Positions 36,150 through 45,037 of a stretch of DNA of 64,000 nucleotides are shown piece after piece (position 1 is the first letter of the stretch; each line of letters opens with the position of its first letter). The notes under the pieces were generated by a model. That model was not told the DNA's origin, ran no database searches, and saw only the letters and a list, made by a program, of their open reading frames with translations. The stretch spans positions 1 to 64,000 of the forward strand of contig NZ_DFQS01000021.1 in NCBI RefSeq assembly GCF_002377905.1, read 5' to 3'. A program made the position numbers and the translations under genes. Source of the DNA: Psychrobacter sp. UBA3483 (GTDB taxonomy: Bacteria > Pseudomonadota > Gammaproteobacteria > Pseudomonadales > Moraxellaceae).

Positions 36150-36378
36150 AAACCATCCTAGTTATAATATGAATAAGCGATAATCTTAAATAAGACCTAT
36201 ATTAATAGGCAACGCCTGCCCTCAGACTTCATTTTTGTAACTCGTCAAGTATCATTGAGCAAGGCAACCTTATTGTCGATAATAGCGCAATTAAGGTTTC
36301 TTTAATACAGAAACTATGTAGAGTAATAAGGAGAAATGATGCCTGCTAAGTTTAATTTAGTTTCTTTGTAAGACAACC

Positions 36379-37449
36379 TTACTTGGCATGTAGTTCTTCG
36401 ATTTTGCGCGTCATCTTGTCTATTTTTTGCTGATATTTTCTGATTTTACGAAAGCGATGCGCAATCAAAACCCCTTTGATACGGCGATTTTTTAGGCGGC
36501 GGCGCGGCGGGAAGCTACCGACTTGTGGCTCATTGTACGCTTGCAGGCGGTCATGACGCTTACGTGCCAAATAGCCAAGCGCACTATCAGCAATCATAAT
36601 CAGCAGCGCGATGACAATCATGCCATACATAAACAGCGAGCCGCCGTCATTGATACTTTGGTGCAAAATGGTGATGGAAAATATAAATAAAAATATTGGT
36701 TCAAGGTAGCATAAAGTACCAAATAGCGACACGGGTAGCTTTTGGCTGGCAACCATGGTCAGCGCCATCGCCGCCGTACTAATAATACCGAGTAGCGGCA
36801 ATAGATACCAAAACTTATCGGTCGTGAACGCCAGCTCAAAACCGCCGCTTAAGTATAATATCACCAACACTACCGGCGTTAATAATACCAAATCCGAGAT
36901 AAGTCCGGTGATAGGTGGTACGGCAAGCTTACGCCGCAACAGATAATAAGGCGGATAACCCAGACAGACAAATAAAGTCGCCCAAGAAATAGCGCCATAT
37001 TGCCACACATCATAGCCAATACCGAGCGCCGCACAAATGGTCGCAAGCCACTGCAGCAAGCTCATGTCTTCATTATAAAAAAAGCGCCCCACGACAATCA
37101 TAATCATCGGGTATAAAAAGTAACCCAAGGTCACCTCTAAACCTAAATCATTGACCGGCGCCCACATAAATATCCAGATTTGCGCACCCAAAATCGGCGT
37201 AGGAATAATAAATAAAAACCACTCTTTTGCCGTCTTTAAGGTTTTTAGATAATCAAAAATATGCTGCCACTGTTTCAGCACACTGACCAGTAGCACCAAA
37301 CTGAGTAGCATCATCAGTACGCGCCAAGCAGCGACTTGCGTCCCTGATAAAGGCTGCATCAACAGACCAAATAAAAACAACCCTGCATATAAAAAATTTG
37401 CGGCGACTGCAACGATGGTGCCCTGCGACGTCTGATTGGTGAGGAGCAT
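36379..37449 (-). CDS. RarD-like EamA family permease, paralog 1
   Basis: A 356-residue membrane protein with about ten hydrophobic segments in two EamA halves. It contains the RarD-type YYLLRRKLAVPPITGL segment, and ends in a basic coiled tail of about 65 residues (RRRLKNRRIKG and following). The substrate is unknown; EamA proteins export metabolites or drugs. I start at ATG 37449, which aligns exactly with the start of the neighbouring paralog; the longer frame adds 18 residues. The second copy lies 268 bases upstream on the same strand, and the two are very similar throughout. Confidence 0.88.
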   Translation of the reverse strand: MLLTNQTSQGTIVAVAANFLYAGLFLFGLLMQPLSGTQVAAWRVLMMLLSLVLLVSVLKQWQHIFDYLKTLKTAKEWFLFIIPTPILGAQIWIFMWAPVNDLGLEVTLGYFLYPMIMIVVGRFFYNEDMSLLQWLATICAALGIGYDVWQYGAISWATLFVCLGYPPYYLLRRKLAVPPITGLISDLVLLTPVVLVILYLSGGFELAFTTDKFWYLLPLLGIISTAAMALTMVASQKLPVSLFGTLCYLEPIFLFIFSITILHQSINDGGSLFMYGMIVIALLIMIADSALGYLARKRHDRLQAYNEPQVGSFPPRRRLKNRRIKGVLIAHRFRKIRKYQQKIDKMTRKIEELHAK

Positions 37450-37492
37450 AACAACTGCCTTTAAAAATAAGCGCACGTCCTTGGCAATTTTG

Positions 37493-37529
37493 AAAAAAAA
37501 CAAAAGCCTCAGACGCGAACGTCGGAGGC
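37493..37529 (-). terminator. Terminator of EamA paralog 2 (UUCG loop)
   Basis: On the minus strand a 10-bp stem with one mismatch (37529-37520 with 37515-37506) closes a TTCG tetraloop and is followed by TTTTGTTTTTTTT. It lies between the two paralogs and resembles the gyrA terminator at 38902-38931. Confidence 0.9.
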
Positions 37530-37717
37530 CTTTTGTCTATCAGCTCTATTGTTGATAGAAATTTTTATCTATCCTGTCACTAAATAAAATTAAGATAAAC
37601 GCTTGTGTATCTCATGCTCAGCATTATGTCAAAGTCGGCATAGATACGCAATACATTGGCTTAACCCGTCTGTTCATTTAAAAATCAGGTTTATTCATTT
37701 GACATACATGTGAGGCT

Positions 37718-38788
37718 TTATTTGCTATCAAGCTGCTCGATTTTACGCTGTATGCTATCGAGTTTCCTTTGATAACGACGCATCTTACGGAAACGATGCG
37801 CAGCTAACACCCCGTCGATACGGTAATTTATCAAGCGGCGACGCGGCGGAAAACCGCCCACTTGTGGCTCGCGGTAGCCATGCAAATGGTTGTCGCGGCG
37901 GCGGCGAAGATAACCCATGACACTATCAGCAATCATGATAAATAGCGCCAGCGTAATCATGCCGTACATAAATAACGAGCCGCCTTCATCAATGCTTTGG
38001 CTTAATACGGTAATAGATAACACAAATAACAGCATCGGCTCTATATAGCTTAGCGCACCAAATAACGAGACGGGTAATTTACTACTCGCAATCATAGTCA
38101 GTGACATCGCAAGCGCACTAAACGCGCCAAGCAGCGGTAATAAATACCAAAACTTCATGTTTTGTGCCGCTACGCTAAAGCCGCCACTGCTATATAGCAT
38201 AATAAGTACCACCGGCGTCAGCAGGGTCAAATCTGACAATAAGCCGGTAATCGGAGGTACAGCAAGCTTACGCCGCAGCAGATAATAAGGTGGATAACCC
38301 AAGCATACAAACAAGGTTACCCAAGATATGGTGCCATATTGTAAGATGTCATGACCGATACCTAAAGCGGCCAGCAGTGCCGCTAGCCATTGTAGCGCGC
38401 TCATATGCTCATGGTAAAAAAAGCGCCCCAGTATGATCATCACTAGCGGCAATAAAAAATAACCCAAAGTGACATCAAGGCCAAAGCCATTGACCGGTGC
38501 CCACATAAATAGCCAAATTTGCCCACCCAAAATCGGTGTTGGCAAGATAAATATCAGCCATTCCTTTGGTGTTTTTAAGGTTTTTAGATAATCAAAGACA
38601 TGTTGCCATTGCTTAGTAAAACTGACCAATATAAGCAAACTCAACAGCATCATCAATATGCGCCATGATGCTACCTGCGTCCCTGACAATGGCAGCATAA
38701 ATAACCCAAACAAAAACATCATCGAGAATAAAAAACTCGATGATATTGCTGCCAAGGTTCCCTGAAAAGTTTGATTGGTCGTAAGCAT
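37718..38788 (-). CDS. RarD-like EamA family permease, paralog 2
   Basis: A 356-residue permease of the same length as the downstream copy and nearly identical in layout. It has about ten membrane helices, YYLLRRKLAVPPITGL in the middle, and a basic C-terminal tail RRRLINYRIDG. The ribosome-binding site and bases before ATG 38788 (AAGGC then GTTGTT) match those of paralog 1, which supports a tandem duplication. It is preceded by the gyrA terminator and followed by its own. The substrate is unknown. Confidence 0.88.
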   Translation of the reverse strand: MLTTNQTFQGTLAAISSSFLFSMMFLFGLFMLPLSGTQVASWRILMMLLSLLILVSFTKQWQHVFDYLKTLKTPKEWLIFILPTPILGGQIWLFMWAPVNGFGLDVTLGYFLLPLVMIILGRFFYHEHMSALQWLAALLAALGIGHDILQYGTISWVTLFVCLGYPPYYLLRRKLAVPPITGLLSDLTLLTPVVLIMLYSSGGFSVAAQNMKFWYLLPLLGAFSALAMSLTMIASSKLPVSLFGALSYIEPMLLFVLSITVLSQSIDEGGSLFMYGMITLALFIMIADSVMGYLRRRRDNHLHGYREPQVGGFPPRRRLINYRIDGVLAAHRFRKMRRYQRKLDSIQRKIEQLDSK

Positions 38789-38901
38789 AACAACGGCCTT
38801 AGAAAATAGAGCTTAATAGATATTATTTATCATAAGTTTATAGAAACTAAGTATGGAAAGTTAAAAGCTAAAAAACACGCTGTAAGAATAAGAACACTCA
38901 G

Positions 38902-38931
38902 AAAAAAGCCTCCAACGATGACGTCAGAGGC
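38902..38931 (-). terminator. gyrA terminator
   Basis: In minus-strand RNA a 10-bp stem with two wobble pairs (38931-38922 with 38917-38908) has a TCAT loop and is followed by six Ts. It lies about 53 bases after the gyrA stop. Confidence 0.88.
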
Positions 38932-38983
38932 TTGTTCTAGAGCAGTATTACTCACTAAACTAAAAAGCTAACAACTGAAGTAG

Positions 38984-41839
38984 TTATTCGTCATCGTCGG
39001 TATTTTCATCAGCTACATCATTCGACCTTTCATCATCTAACGTGTAATCATTGGCAATATCAACAACATCATTGACGTCAGTCGTCGTATGCCCCATTTC
39101 GGCATCAATATCGATTTGTTCTTGACCCTCTACGGCAAAAGTGCCATCTTCTTTCATCGCCTCGACCAATTCATCGTCGCCCTCTTCATTCTCAACGCGC
39201 GCCATCGCCACCAGTTTTTCATCTTTTGACAGACGAATCAAGGTAACGCCTTGGGTATTACGACCCGAGCTTGCCACTTGTTCTACCGGTGTACGAACCA
39301 AAGTACCTTTATCAGAGATTAAGATAATATCGTCTTCAGGCTCAACCTTGGTCGCCCGAACCAATGCGCCATTACGGGCGCTGGTCTTGATAGCAATGAC
39401 ACCGCCACCACCGCGATTTTGGGTATTGAACTCTTCGACAAAGGTACGTTTACCAAAGCCATTTTCACAAGCTATAAGGATTTCGCGCACATCATCTTCG
39501 ATAACCACCAGAGATTTGATAAATTCATCGGCTGCCAGACGCATACCGCGCACACCTTTAGCGGTACGCCCCATCACGCGCGCATCGTTTTCATCAAAAC
39601 GAATGGCTTTACCACTTGAAGCAAATAGCATGACCTCTTGGCTACCGCTCGTGATACGCGCGCTCACCAACTTATCACCGTCTTCTAAACCAACGGCAAT
39701 TAAGCCATTTGAGCGAATATTGGCAAATTGCTTAAGCTCGACACGCTTCACTGTACCATTGGCAGTTGCAAAGAATACGAAAGGTGGTTCTGCTTGCGTG
39801 CTGTCCTCTAAATTATTATCTTCTGATAAGCTGTCATCGCTGTCTATTAGATTGCCATTTAAAGACGTTTCATCTTTTACCGATAACTCTTCTACTATTT
39901 TTGGAATAGGCAAGATGGTTGTAACGGTTTCATCAGGATTTAGACCAATTAAATTTACTAATGGACGACCACGCGAACCGCGGCTGGCAATCGGCACTTC
40001 AAAACCACGTAAGCTAAAGACGCGACCGGTATCCGTAAAGCAAAGTACAGTGGCATGCGTTGAGGTCACGACTAAATGATCAATCACATCGTCTTCTTTC
40101 ATCGCAGTAGCTGACTTGCCTTTACCGCCACGTTTTTGCGCGACATAATCGTCAATCGGCTGTGTTTTTGCATAACCGGTACGAGACACTGTCATCACAA
40201 CGGTTTGCTCTGGGATCAGATCTTCACGGTTAAAGTCCATGCGTGAATCGATGATATCGGTACGGCGTTCATCACCGAAGTTTTCACGAATCTCAATCAT
40301 CTCGTTTGAGATAATGGTCATTAATTTATCAAAATCACCCAAAATAGACTCTAAATGAGCAATTTCACGTAGCAGATCTTGATATTCTTCGGTCAATTTA
40401 TCTTGCTCAAGACCCGTCAGACGATGCAGCTGCATGTCTAAAATAGCATTGACCTGCTCAAGCGATAAGCGATAGCTTTCTTGATTATCGATCAGACCAA
40501 ACGGCGCTTTTGGATCTTCGCCTTCAATAAAGTCTGGACGTACCGACTGGCTACCTGCCGCCGTTAGCATCGCAACGACGCTGCCTGAACCCCACGTATT
40601 ATTCAGTAAGTTTTCACGCGCAAGGCCACGGTTTGCAGAAGCCTTAATCGTCGCAATAATCTCATCAATGTTGGCTAGGGCAACGGTTAAGCCCTCGAGT
40701 AGGTGACCGCGGACGCGGGCTTTATTTAGCTCAAAAATAGTACGACGCGTCACCACTTCTTGGCGATGGCGGACAAAAGCGGCAATTAGCTGACGCAAAG
40801 TCAACAGCTTTGGTTGACCGTTATCGAGCGCCACCATATTGATACTAAAGCTAGATTCGAGCGGCGTTTGCAAGAACAAGTTATTAACAATCACTTCTGC
40901 CGTTTCACCGCGGCGCAAATCGATGGCGATACGCATACCGTCTTTATCAGACTCATCACGAATCTCAGTAATGCCTTCGATTTTTTTATCACGTACCAGC
41001 TCAGCGATACGCTCAATCAACTTGGCTTTATTGGTCTGATAAGGCACTTCGGTAAAGACAATGCGCTCACGGTCACGGTTGACGCCCGTGTCGCTCATCG
41101 GCTCAATGATATAGCGACCGCGTACATGCAAGCGGCCTTTACCCGTGCGATAAGCGTCTAAAATACCCGCACGACCATAAATAACACCGCCTGTAGGGAA
41201 GTCAGGACCTGAAATATGCGACATCAACTCTTCGGCAGATATTTGCGGGTTTTGCGCATATGCTAAGCAGGCATTAATCACCTCTGTCAGGTTGTGCGGT
41301 GCCATATTGGTCGCCATACCAACTGCAATACCGGTTGCACCGTTGACTAATAAGTTTGGAATACGCGCAGGCAAGACGCTTGGCATACGCTCAGAGCCAT
41401 CGTAGTTGTCTTCCCAATCGACCGTATCTTTATCCAAATCCGCTAGCATTTGGTGGGTCAGCTTGGTCATACGCACTTCAGTATAACGCATCGCCGCCGG
41501 TGGATCATCATCAATCGAGCCAAAGTTACCTTGACCGTCAACCATCGGATAACGCAAACTAAAGTCCTGCGCCATCCGTACAATCGCATCATAGACCGCA
41601 CTATCACCATGCGGGTGATATTTACCGATGACATCACCGACCACACGTGCTGATTTCTTATACGGTTTGTTATAATCATTAGACAATACATGCATCGCAT
41701 ACATCACACGGCGATGCACTGGCTTAAACCCATCACGCACATCAGGCAGCGCGCGCGAGACGATCACGCTCATCGCATAATCCAGATAGGACTGCTTTAA
41801 TTCATCCACGATGGCAATAGGACTGATCGAGTCGCTCAT
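38984..41839 (-). CDS. gyrA: DNA gyrase subunit A
   Basis: GyrA is the breakage-reunion subunit of DNA gyrase. The catalytic tyrosine is Y119 in AAMRYTEVRMT. The quinolone region reads GKYHPHGDSAVYD with Ser-80 and Asp-84, the wild-type residues equivalent to E. coli S83 and D87. The C-terminal wrapping domain has a GyrA box variant QKRGGKG. It is 951 residues, longer than E. coli, with an acidic insert (about 660-685) and an acidic tail rich in Asp/Glu. The ATG 41839 is six bases after AGGAG; the longer frame uses GTG 41845. Confidence 0.97.
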   Translation of the reverse strand: MSDSISPIAIVDELKQSYLDYAMSVIVSRALPDVRDGFKPVHRRVMYAMHVLSNDYNKPYKKSARVVGDVIGKYHPHGDSAVYDAIVRMAQDFSLRYPMVDGQGNFGSIDDDPPAAMRYTEVRMTKLTHQMLADLDKDTVDWEDNYDGSERMPSVLPARIPNLLVNGATGIAVGMATNMAPHNLTEVINACLAYAQNPQISAEELMSHISGPDFPTGGVIYGRAGILDAYRTGKGRLHVRGRYIIEPMSDTGVNRDRERIVFTEVPYQTNKAKLIERIAELVRDKKIEGITEIRDESDKDGMRIAIDLRRGETAEVIVNNLFLQTPLESSFSINMVALDNGQPKLLTLRQLIAAFVRHRQEVVTRRTIFELNKARVRGHLLEGLTVALANIDEIIATIKASANRGLARENLLNNTWGSGSVVAMLTAAGSQSVRPDFIEGEDPKAPFGLIDNQESYRLSLEQVNAILDMQLHRLTGLEQDKLTEEYQDLLREIAHLESILGDFDKLMTIISNEMIEIRENFGDERRTDIIDSRMDFNREDLIPEQTVVMTVSRTGYAKTQPIDDYVAQKRGGKGKSATAMKEDDVIDHLVVTSTHATVLCFTDTGRVFSLRGFEVPIASRGSRGRPLVNLIGLNPDETVTTILPIPKIVEELSVKDETSLNGNLIDSDDSLSEDNNLEDSTQAEPPFVFFATANGTVKRVELKQFANIRSNGLIAVGLEDGDKLVSARITSGSQEVMLFASSGKAIRFDENDARVMGRTAKGVRGMRLAADEFIKSLVVIEDDVREILIACENGFGKRTFVEEFNTQNRGGGGVIAIKTSARNGALVRATKVEPEDDIILISDKGTLVRTPVEQVASSGRNTQGVTLIRLSKDEKLVAMARVENEEGDDELVEAMKEDGTFAVEGQEQIDIDAEMGHTTTDVNDVVDIANDYTLDDERSNDVADENTDDDE

Positions 41840-42106
41840 ATACACTCCTTTATTTACATTCTTTTTCTAGTATTTAGCTCGATTGAAAAGACTGGGTAAT
41901 CACACAAAAATAAAGGCGCTGAAAAGCGTCAATATCCATGATACATAGACTATAAAAAGCGTTATCAAACAGGCTAAATAATAGGAAAATGGCGATACGG
42001 TTTTTGTTAAAAATAACGTTTAATTAAAGAAGCTATTTTAACACATTTTTGTCGATTTAGGGGATTGTAGATGCTATTAAAATCAAGCAAAACAGCTGAT
42101 TAGCGC

Positions 42107-42140
42107 TCGTTTTTATCTCTAGTAATAAGGATAAAAACGA
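42107..42140. repeat. 11-bp inverted repeat upstream of gyrA
   Basis: TCGTTTTTATC (42107-42117) and GATAAAAACGA (42130-42140) are perfect inverted copies 12 bases apart, about 270 bases upstream of gyrA and downstream of the hydrolase terminator. It could be an operator or the remains of a terminator; T-run is lacking. Confidence 0.7.
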
Positions 42141-42187
42141 CTTTAATAATTGAGCATTGTCTTTGCCGTTTTTAAAGGCTATTTCAT

Positions 42188-42220
42188 AAAAAAAACTGTA
42201 TCCAAAGGACACAGTTTTTT
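42188..42220 (-). terminator. Terminator of the lipoprotein hydrolase gene
   Basis: A 12-bp stem with one mismatch, an AAA loop and T8 on the minus strand lies about 46 bases after the stop codon at 42266. It separates the hydrolase from gyrA. Confidence 0.88.
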
Positions 42221-42265
42221 CGCCAGTAATATTAAAACTGTTTATATCTTTAACGATAAAGCAGT

Positions 42266-43900
42266 TTAAACAGGTTTGAATTCCTGATTAAAGAACTCAC
42301 GCGTAGCCTGAGTACAAGCCGGACTGACTAGGCCACCATGATAATTGGTATAGAATGCCAGTAGCGCCGCGACGCCTCCGTTGGGGTCTGCATCGTCTTT
42401 GACTTTTTTCACGCTGTTACCAAAGTTGGTTTGTACTTTTTTGACTACATCGTTGACTTTCCAAGGGTTCATTGATGCTTGCCCAATGATAGTCAACGTT
42501 TGATAATCTGGGCGATCTGCTTCGTTGTCTTTATCCACATCCAAAACCGTAATATTAAGTTTCTTAGCAGGGTTTTTAGCCACTTCTGCCTGTATGAGTT
42601 TTACCATCGAGCCGGTATTGGTATCGAAATAAACCGTTGGGTCTTGGTTGCCGCCACAAATAAACGTCGGCATCGTAGGCACGTAACCCCGTAAATCATT
42701 ATCTTTTAATGCTTTACGCAGATTGTTCTCAGGATTTGCTGCTGTCCGTCCGTCACCATTATCAGCCCATAGACCATCAGGATTTTTTTGCGTATCTGCC
42801 ACATAAGCCGCGCGGAAATCCGTTTTAATCAAATAATCGGTATCATCGTAGCCACCCAAGATAGAAAACAGCTTACCTGGTGATAGACCCGCCAGCCTTG
42901 GGTCACTAGGATTCTTTTGGAATAAAGCATTATTGGGCAGTTTACCCGCTTTGACCAACTCACCAAACGCGGTATTACTAGGCAACTGCGCGTCGGCATA
43001 TTTATCTAAGAAAATATCTGATTTTTTATTGTAGATATTGCCGTATTTTGCCTGCAAACCAATACCGAGCAGTGGGGCAAAGCGCGATGCACCAATATTG
43101 ACATTACCTCTAAAGATTTCATCACCAAAAGCTGCCAACGCATAAGGGCCCGATGATGGTGCAATCGCCGTCACTGGTTTCTTTTGCGCTTCTAATAATC
43201 TTGCGGTTGCCATAGTGACATAACCACCTTGCGAGTAACCGGCGATAAACAGCTTACCTGAGTCATCAACTTTGCTGTAATTGGCATCATTGGTGCGTTT
43301 TTTGCGTTCGATAATGTTACGCGCGCTGTCTAGCGCATCAACCATGTCGGTTGACTGCTGCTGGGCTACCAAATAAGGATGGTAGTCAAGCTTCGACTCA
43401 TCGTAACCTGCATAGTTAGGTACAACGACGATATAACCTTGAGCGGCAAAGTTCGCGGCAATTAAGTTTGCCTCTCCTACCGCAGGGTTTTTGACATTGC
43501 CTACTTGCGCAAAATCATAGCCTTTATCCGTTGTCGTACCATGCGCGTATAATAATACTGGACGATCGCCTTGACAGTCGGCGCTGTCTCCACTTGGCAG
43601 CATCAGCGCAGCGGTCGCATTAGTACGCTCGCCTGCTGCGTCTACTGTCCGATAGCTTACTTTCTCAATTTTAATATCACATTTAGCGGTTGGGGTGGCA
43701 GTAGTATTGAGGCCAAACTGAGTATTTATTTGAGTGGCAGTGAATGAGCTGATAGTTTTGACAGTTGTAGTATCAGAAACAATTCTTTCATTATCGTCAT
43801 CGTTACAACCAACAAGTAATAAGCTACTGGCAATCGCTAGCGATAATATACCGCGCGTCATGATGGGTTTGTTTATAATAGAGGTATTGGATAAGACCAT
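42266..43900 (-). CDS. Exported alpha/beta-hydrolase lipoprotein (secretory lipase-like)
   Basis: The 544-residue protein has a signal peptide ending in the lipobox LLVGC (Cys-32), so it is probably a lipid-anchored envelope protein. The nucleophile elbow GYSQG places the catalytic Ser at 223, and HGTTTDKGYD resembles the oxyanion segment. A late His (YHGGLVSP) could complete the triad. This matches the secretory-lipase/prolyl-oligopeptidase-like group; substrate could be esters or lipids. ATG 43900 has an AAGGA site; the ATG at 43861 gives a shorter signal peptide but has none. It is monocistronic. Confidence 0.83.
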   Translation of the reverse strand: MVLSNTSIINKPIMTRGILSLAIASSLLLVGCNDDDNERIVSDTTTVKTISSFTATQINTQFGLNTTATPTAKCDIKIEKVSYRTVDAAGERTNATAALMLPSGDSADCQGDRPVLLYAHGTTTDKGYDFAQVGNVKNPAVGEANLIAANFAAQGYIVVVPNYAGYDESKLDYHPYLVAQQQSTDMVDALDSARNIIERKKRTNDANYSKVDDSGKLFIAGYSQGGYVTMATARLLEAQKKPVTAIAPSSGPYALAAFGDEIFRGNVNIGASRFAPLLGIGLQAKYGNIYNKKSDIFLDKYADAQLPSNTAFGELVKAGKLPNNALFQKNPSDPRLAGLSPGKLFSILGGYDDTDYLIKTDFRAAYVADTQKNPDGLWADNGDGRTAANPENNLRKALKDNDLRGYVPTMPTFICGGNQDPTVYFDTNTGSMVKLIQAEVAKNPAKKLNITVLDVDKDNEADRPDYQTLTIIGQASMNPWKVNDVVKKVQTNFGNSVKKVKDDADPNGGVAALLAFYTNYHGGLVSPACTQATREFFNQEFKPV

Positions 43901-44094
43901 GATTGCTATCCTTAGCAGTAATAATGCAAAAAATTGCCTAAACTCCTTGGCAAGGGATAAATGCAGTTTTATTGAAATAATTTAATAAAAATTATGGCTG
44001 CAATCCTACTATTTATACGCTAAAACCCTATTAAAATCCAATAAAAAAATTACGAAAAACCATTTCAAATACCTTAGATAAAATAGAGTACGTA

Positions 44095-44991
44095 ATGAAA
44101 CAAAAAGAGAGCCAAGCGAGCAGTCCATCCATTAAGCAAGCAACTAACAAGACAAGCAAACAAGCCGTCACAGCGCCCATTGACCAACCTGATACGCGCA
44201 CAGACCGCAGCTTTGATGCCATTGCCGACCACTTTGAAAAAAAGGTTTACGGCGGCTTAAAGGGTGATATTCGTTTGGCCGTATTGCGCCGTGATATTTT
44301 TATCTATTGCACGCAGATGAGCCAAATGCTTGGGCGACCGTTACGTATTCTAGATGTAGGCGCAGGGCTGGCGCAAATCGCTATTGAGCTTGCTATCCAA
44401 GGTCATACGTTGGTGATCAATGATATTTCAGCCAATATGCTGGGGAAAGCGCAAGCAAACGCTGAATGCGTCGAAAAGGATTTGGATATTAAATGGTATG
44501 TTTGTCCGTATCAGGAGCTGCCAGAAAAATTAGGTACAGAAAAGCATGAAAAATTTGATTTAATTATGTGTCATGCGCTGCTTGAATGGTTGGCAGAACC
44601 GGTCGCGGTGATGGATTTTTTCGATAAGCACTTAACTGAACATGGCGCGCTATCGCTGTGCTTTTATAATCCGGCGAGTTTTGATTATCGCAATCTTATT
44701 ATGGGTAATTTCAACTTATTAGATAACACCGAGTATAAAGCGGACAATAAAAAAAGCCTCACTCCCAATCATCCGGTCGCTAAAGAAGAAGTAGAATCGT
44801 GGCTAAAGGCGCATGAGTATCAAACCATACTTGCCAGTGGCTTGCGGGTATTTCATGATTATGCGCCGCTCAAACGTGGCGGTCATAATGACCCTGATGC
44901 AGTCATACGCATGGAGCTACGCTACTCACAACTCGATCCGTATAAATGGCTGGGACGTTATCTGCATATATTAGCAACGCGCCAAGCTTAA
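44095..44991 (+). CDS. cmoM: tRNA 5-carboxymethoxyuridine methyltransferase CmoM
   Basis: CmoM methylates cmo5U at position 34 of tRNAs to mcmo5U using SAM. After a 35-residue Lys/Ser/Thr-rich start, the protein follows the family closely: RSFDAIADHFEKKVYGGLKG, the SAM motif ILDVGAGLAQIAIEL, then MCHALLEWLAEPVAV, LTPNHPVAKEEVESWL, GLRVFHDYAP and a C-terminal YKWLGRYLHILATR. It is 298 residues against 261 in E. coli. Its likely substrates are uridine-34 tRNAs such as the Leu(UAG) and Val(UAC) tRNAs of this window. It converges on fbpC. Confidence 0.93.
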   Translation: MKQKESQASSPSIKQATNKTSKQAVTAPIDQPDTRTDRSFDAIADHFEKKVYGGLKGDIRLAVLRRDIFIYCTQMSQMLGRPLRILDVGAGLAQIAIELAIQGHTLVINDISANMLGKAQANAECVEKDLDIKWYVCPYQELPEKLGTEKHEKFDLIMCHALLEWLAEPVAVMDFFDKHLTEHGALSLCFYNPASFDYRNLIMGNFNLLDNTEYKADNKKSLTPNHPVAKEEVESWLKAHEYQTILASGLRVFHDYAPLKRGGHNDPDAVIRMELRYSQLDPYKWLGRYLHILATRQA

Positions 44992-45037
44992 CGTCTTCGT
45001 TAAACTTAAAAAGTATTGCCAAGCTTAAAACTGCTAA

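Noticed and set aside
36379..36400. A second GacA-type box (GTAAG...CTTAC) after EamA paralog 1
   Set aside because: The spacing is five bases rather than six, it overlaps the gene end, and no GGA-hairpin RNA follows.
39141..40079. A 312-codon open frame antisense to gyrA
   Set aside because: It is fully inside gyrA, has biased low-complexity composition, and no recognisable domain; it is a shadow of gyrA codon use.
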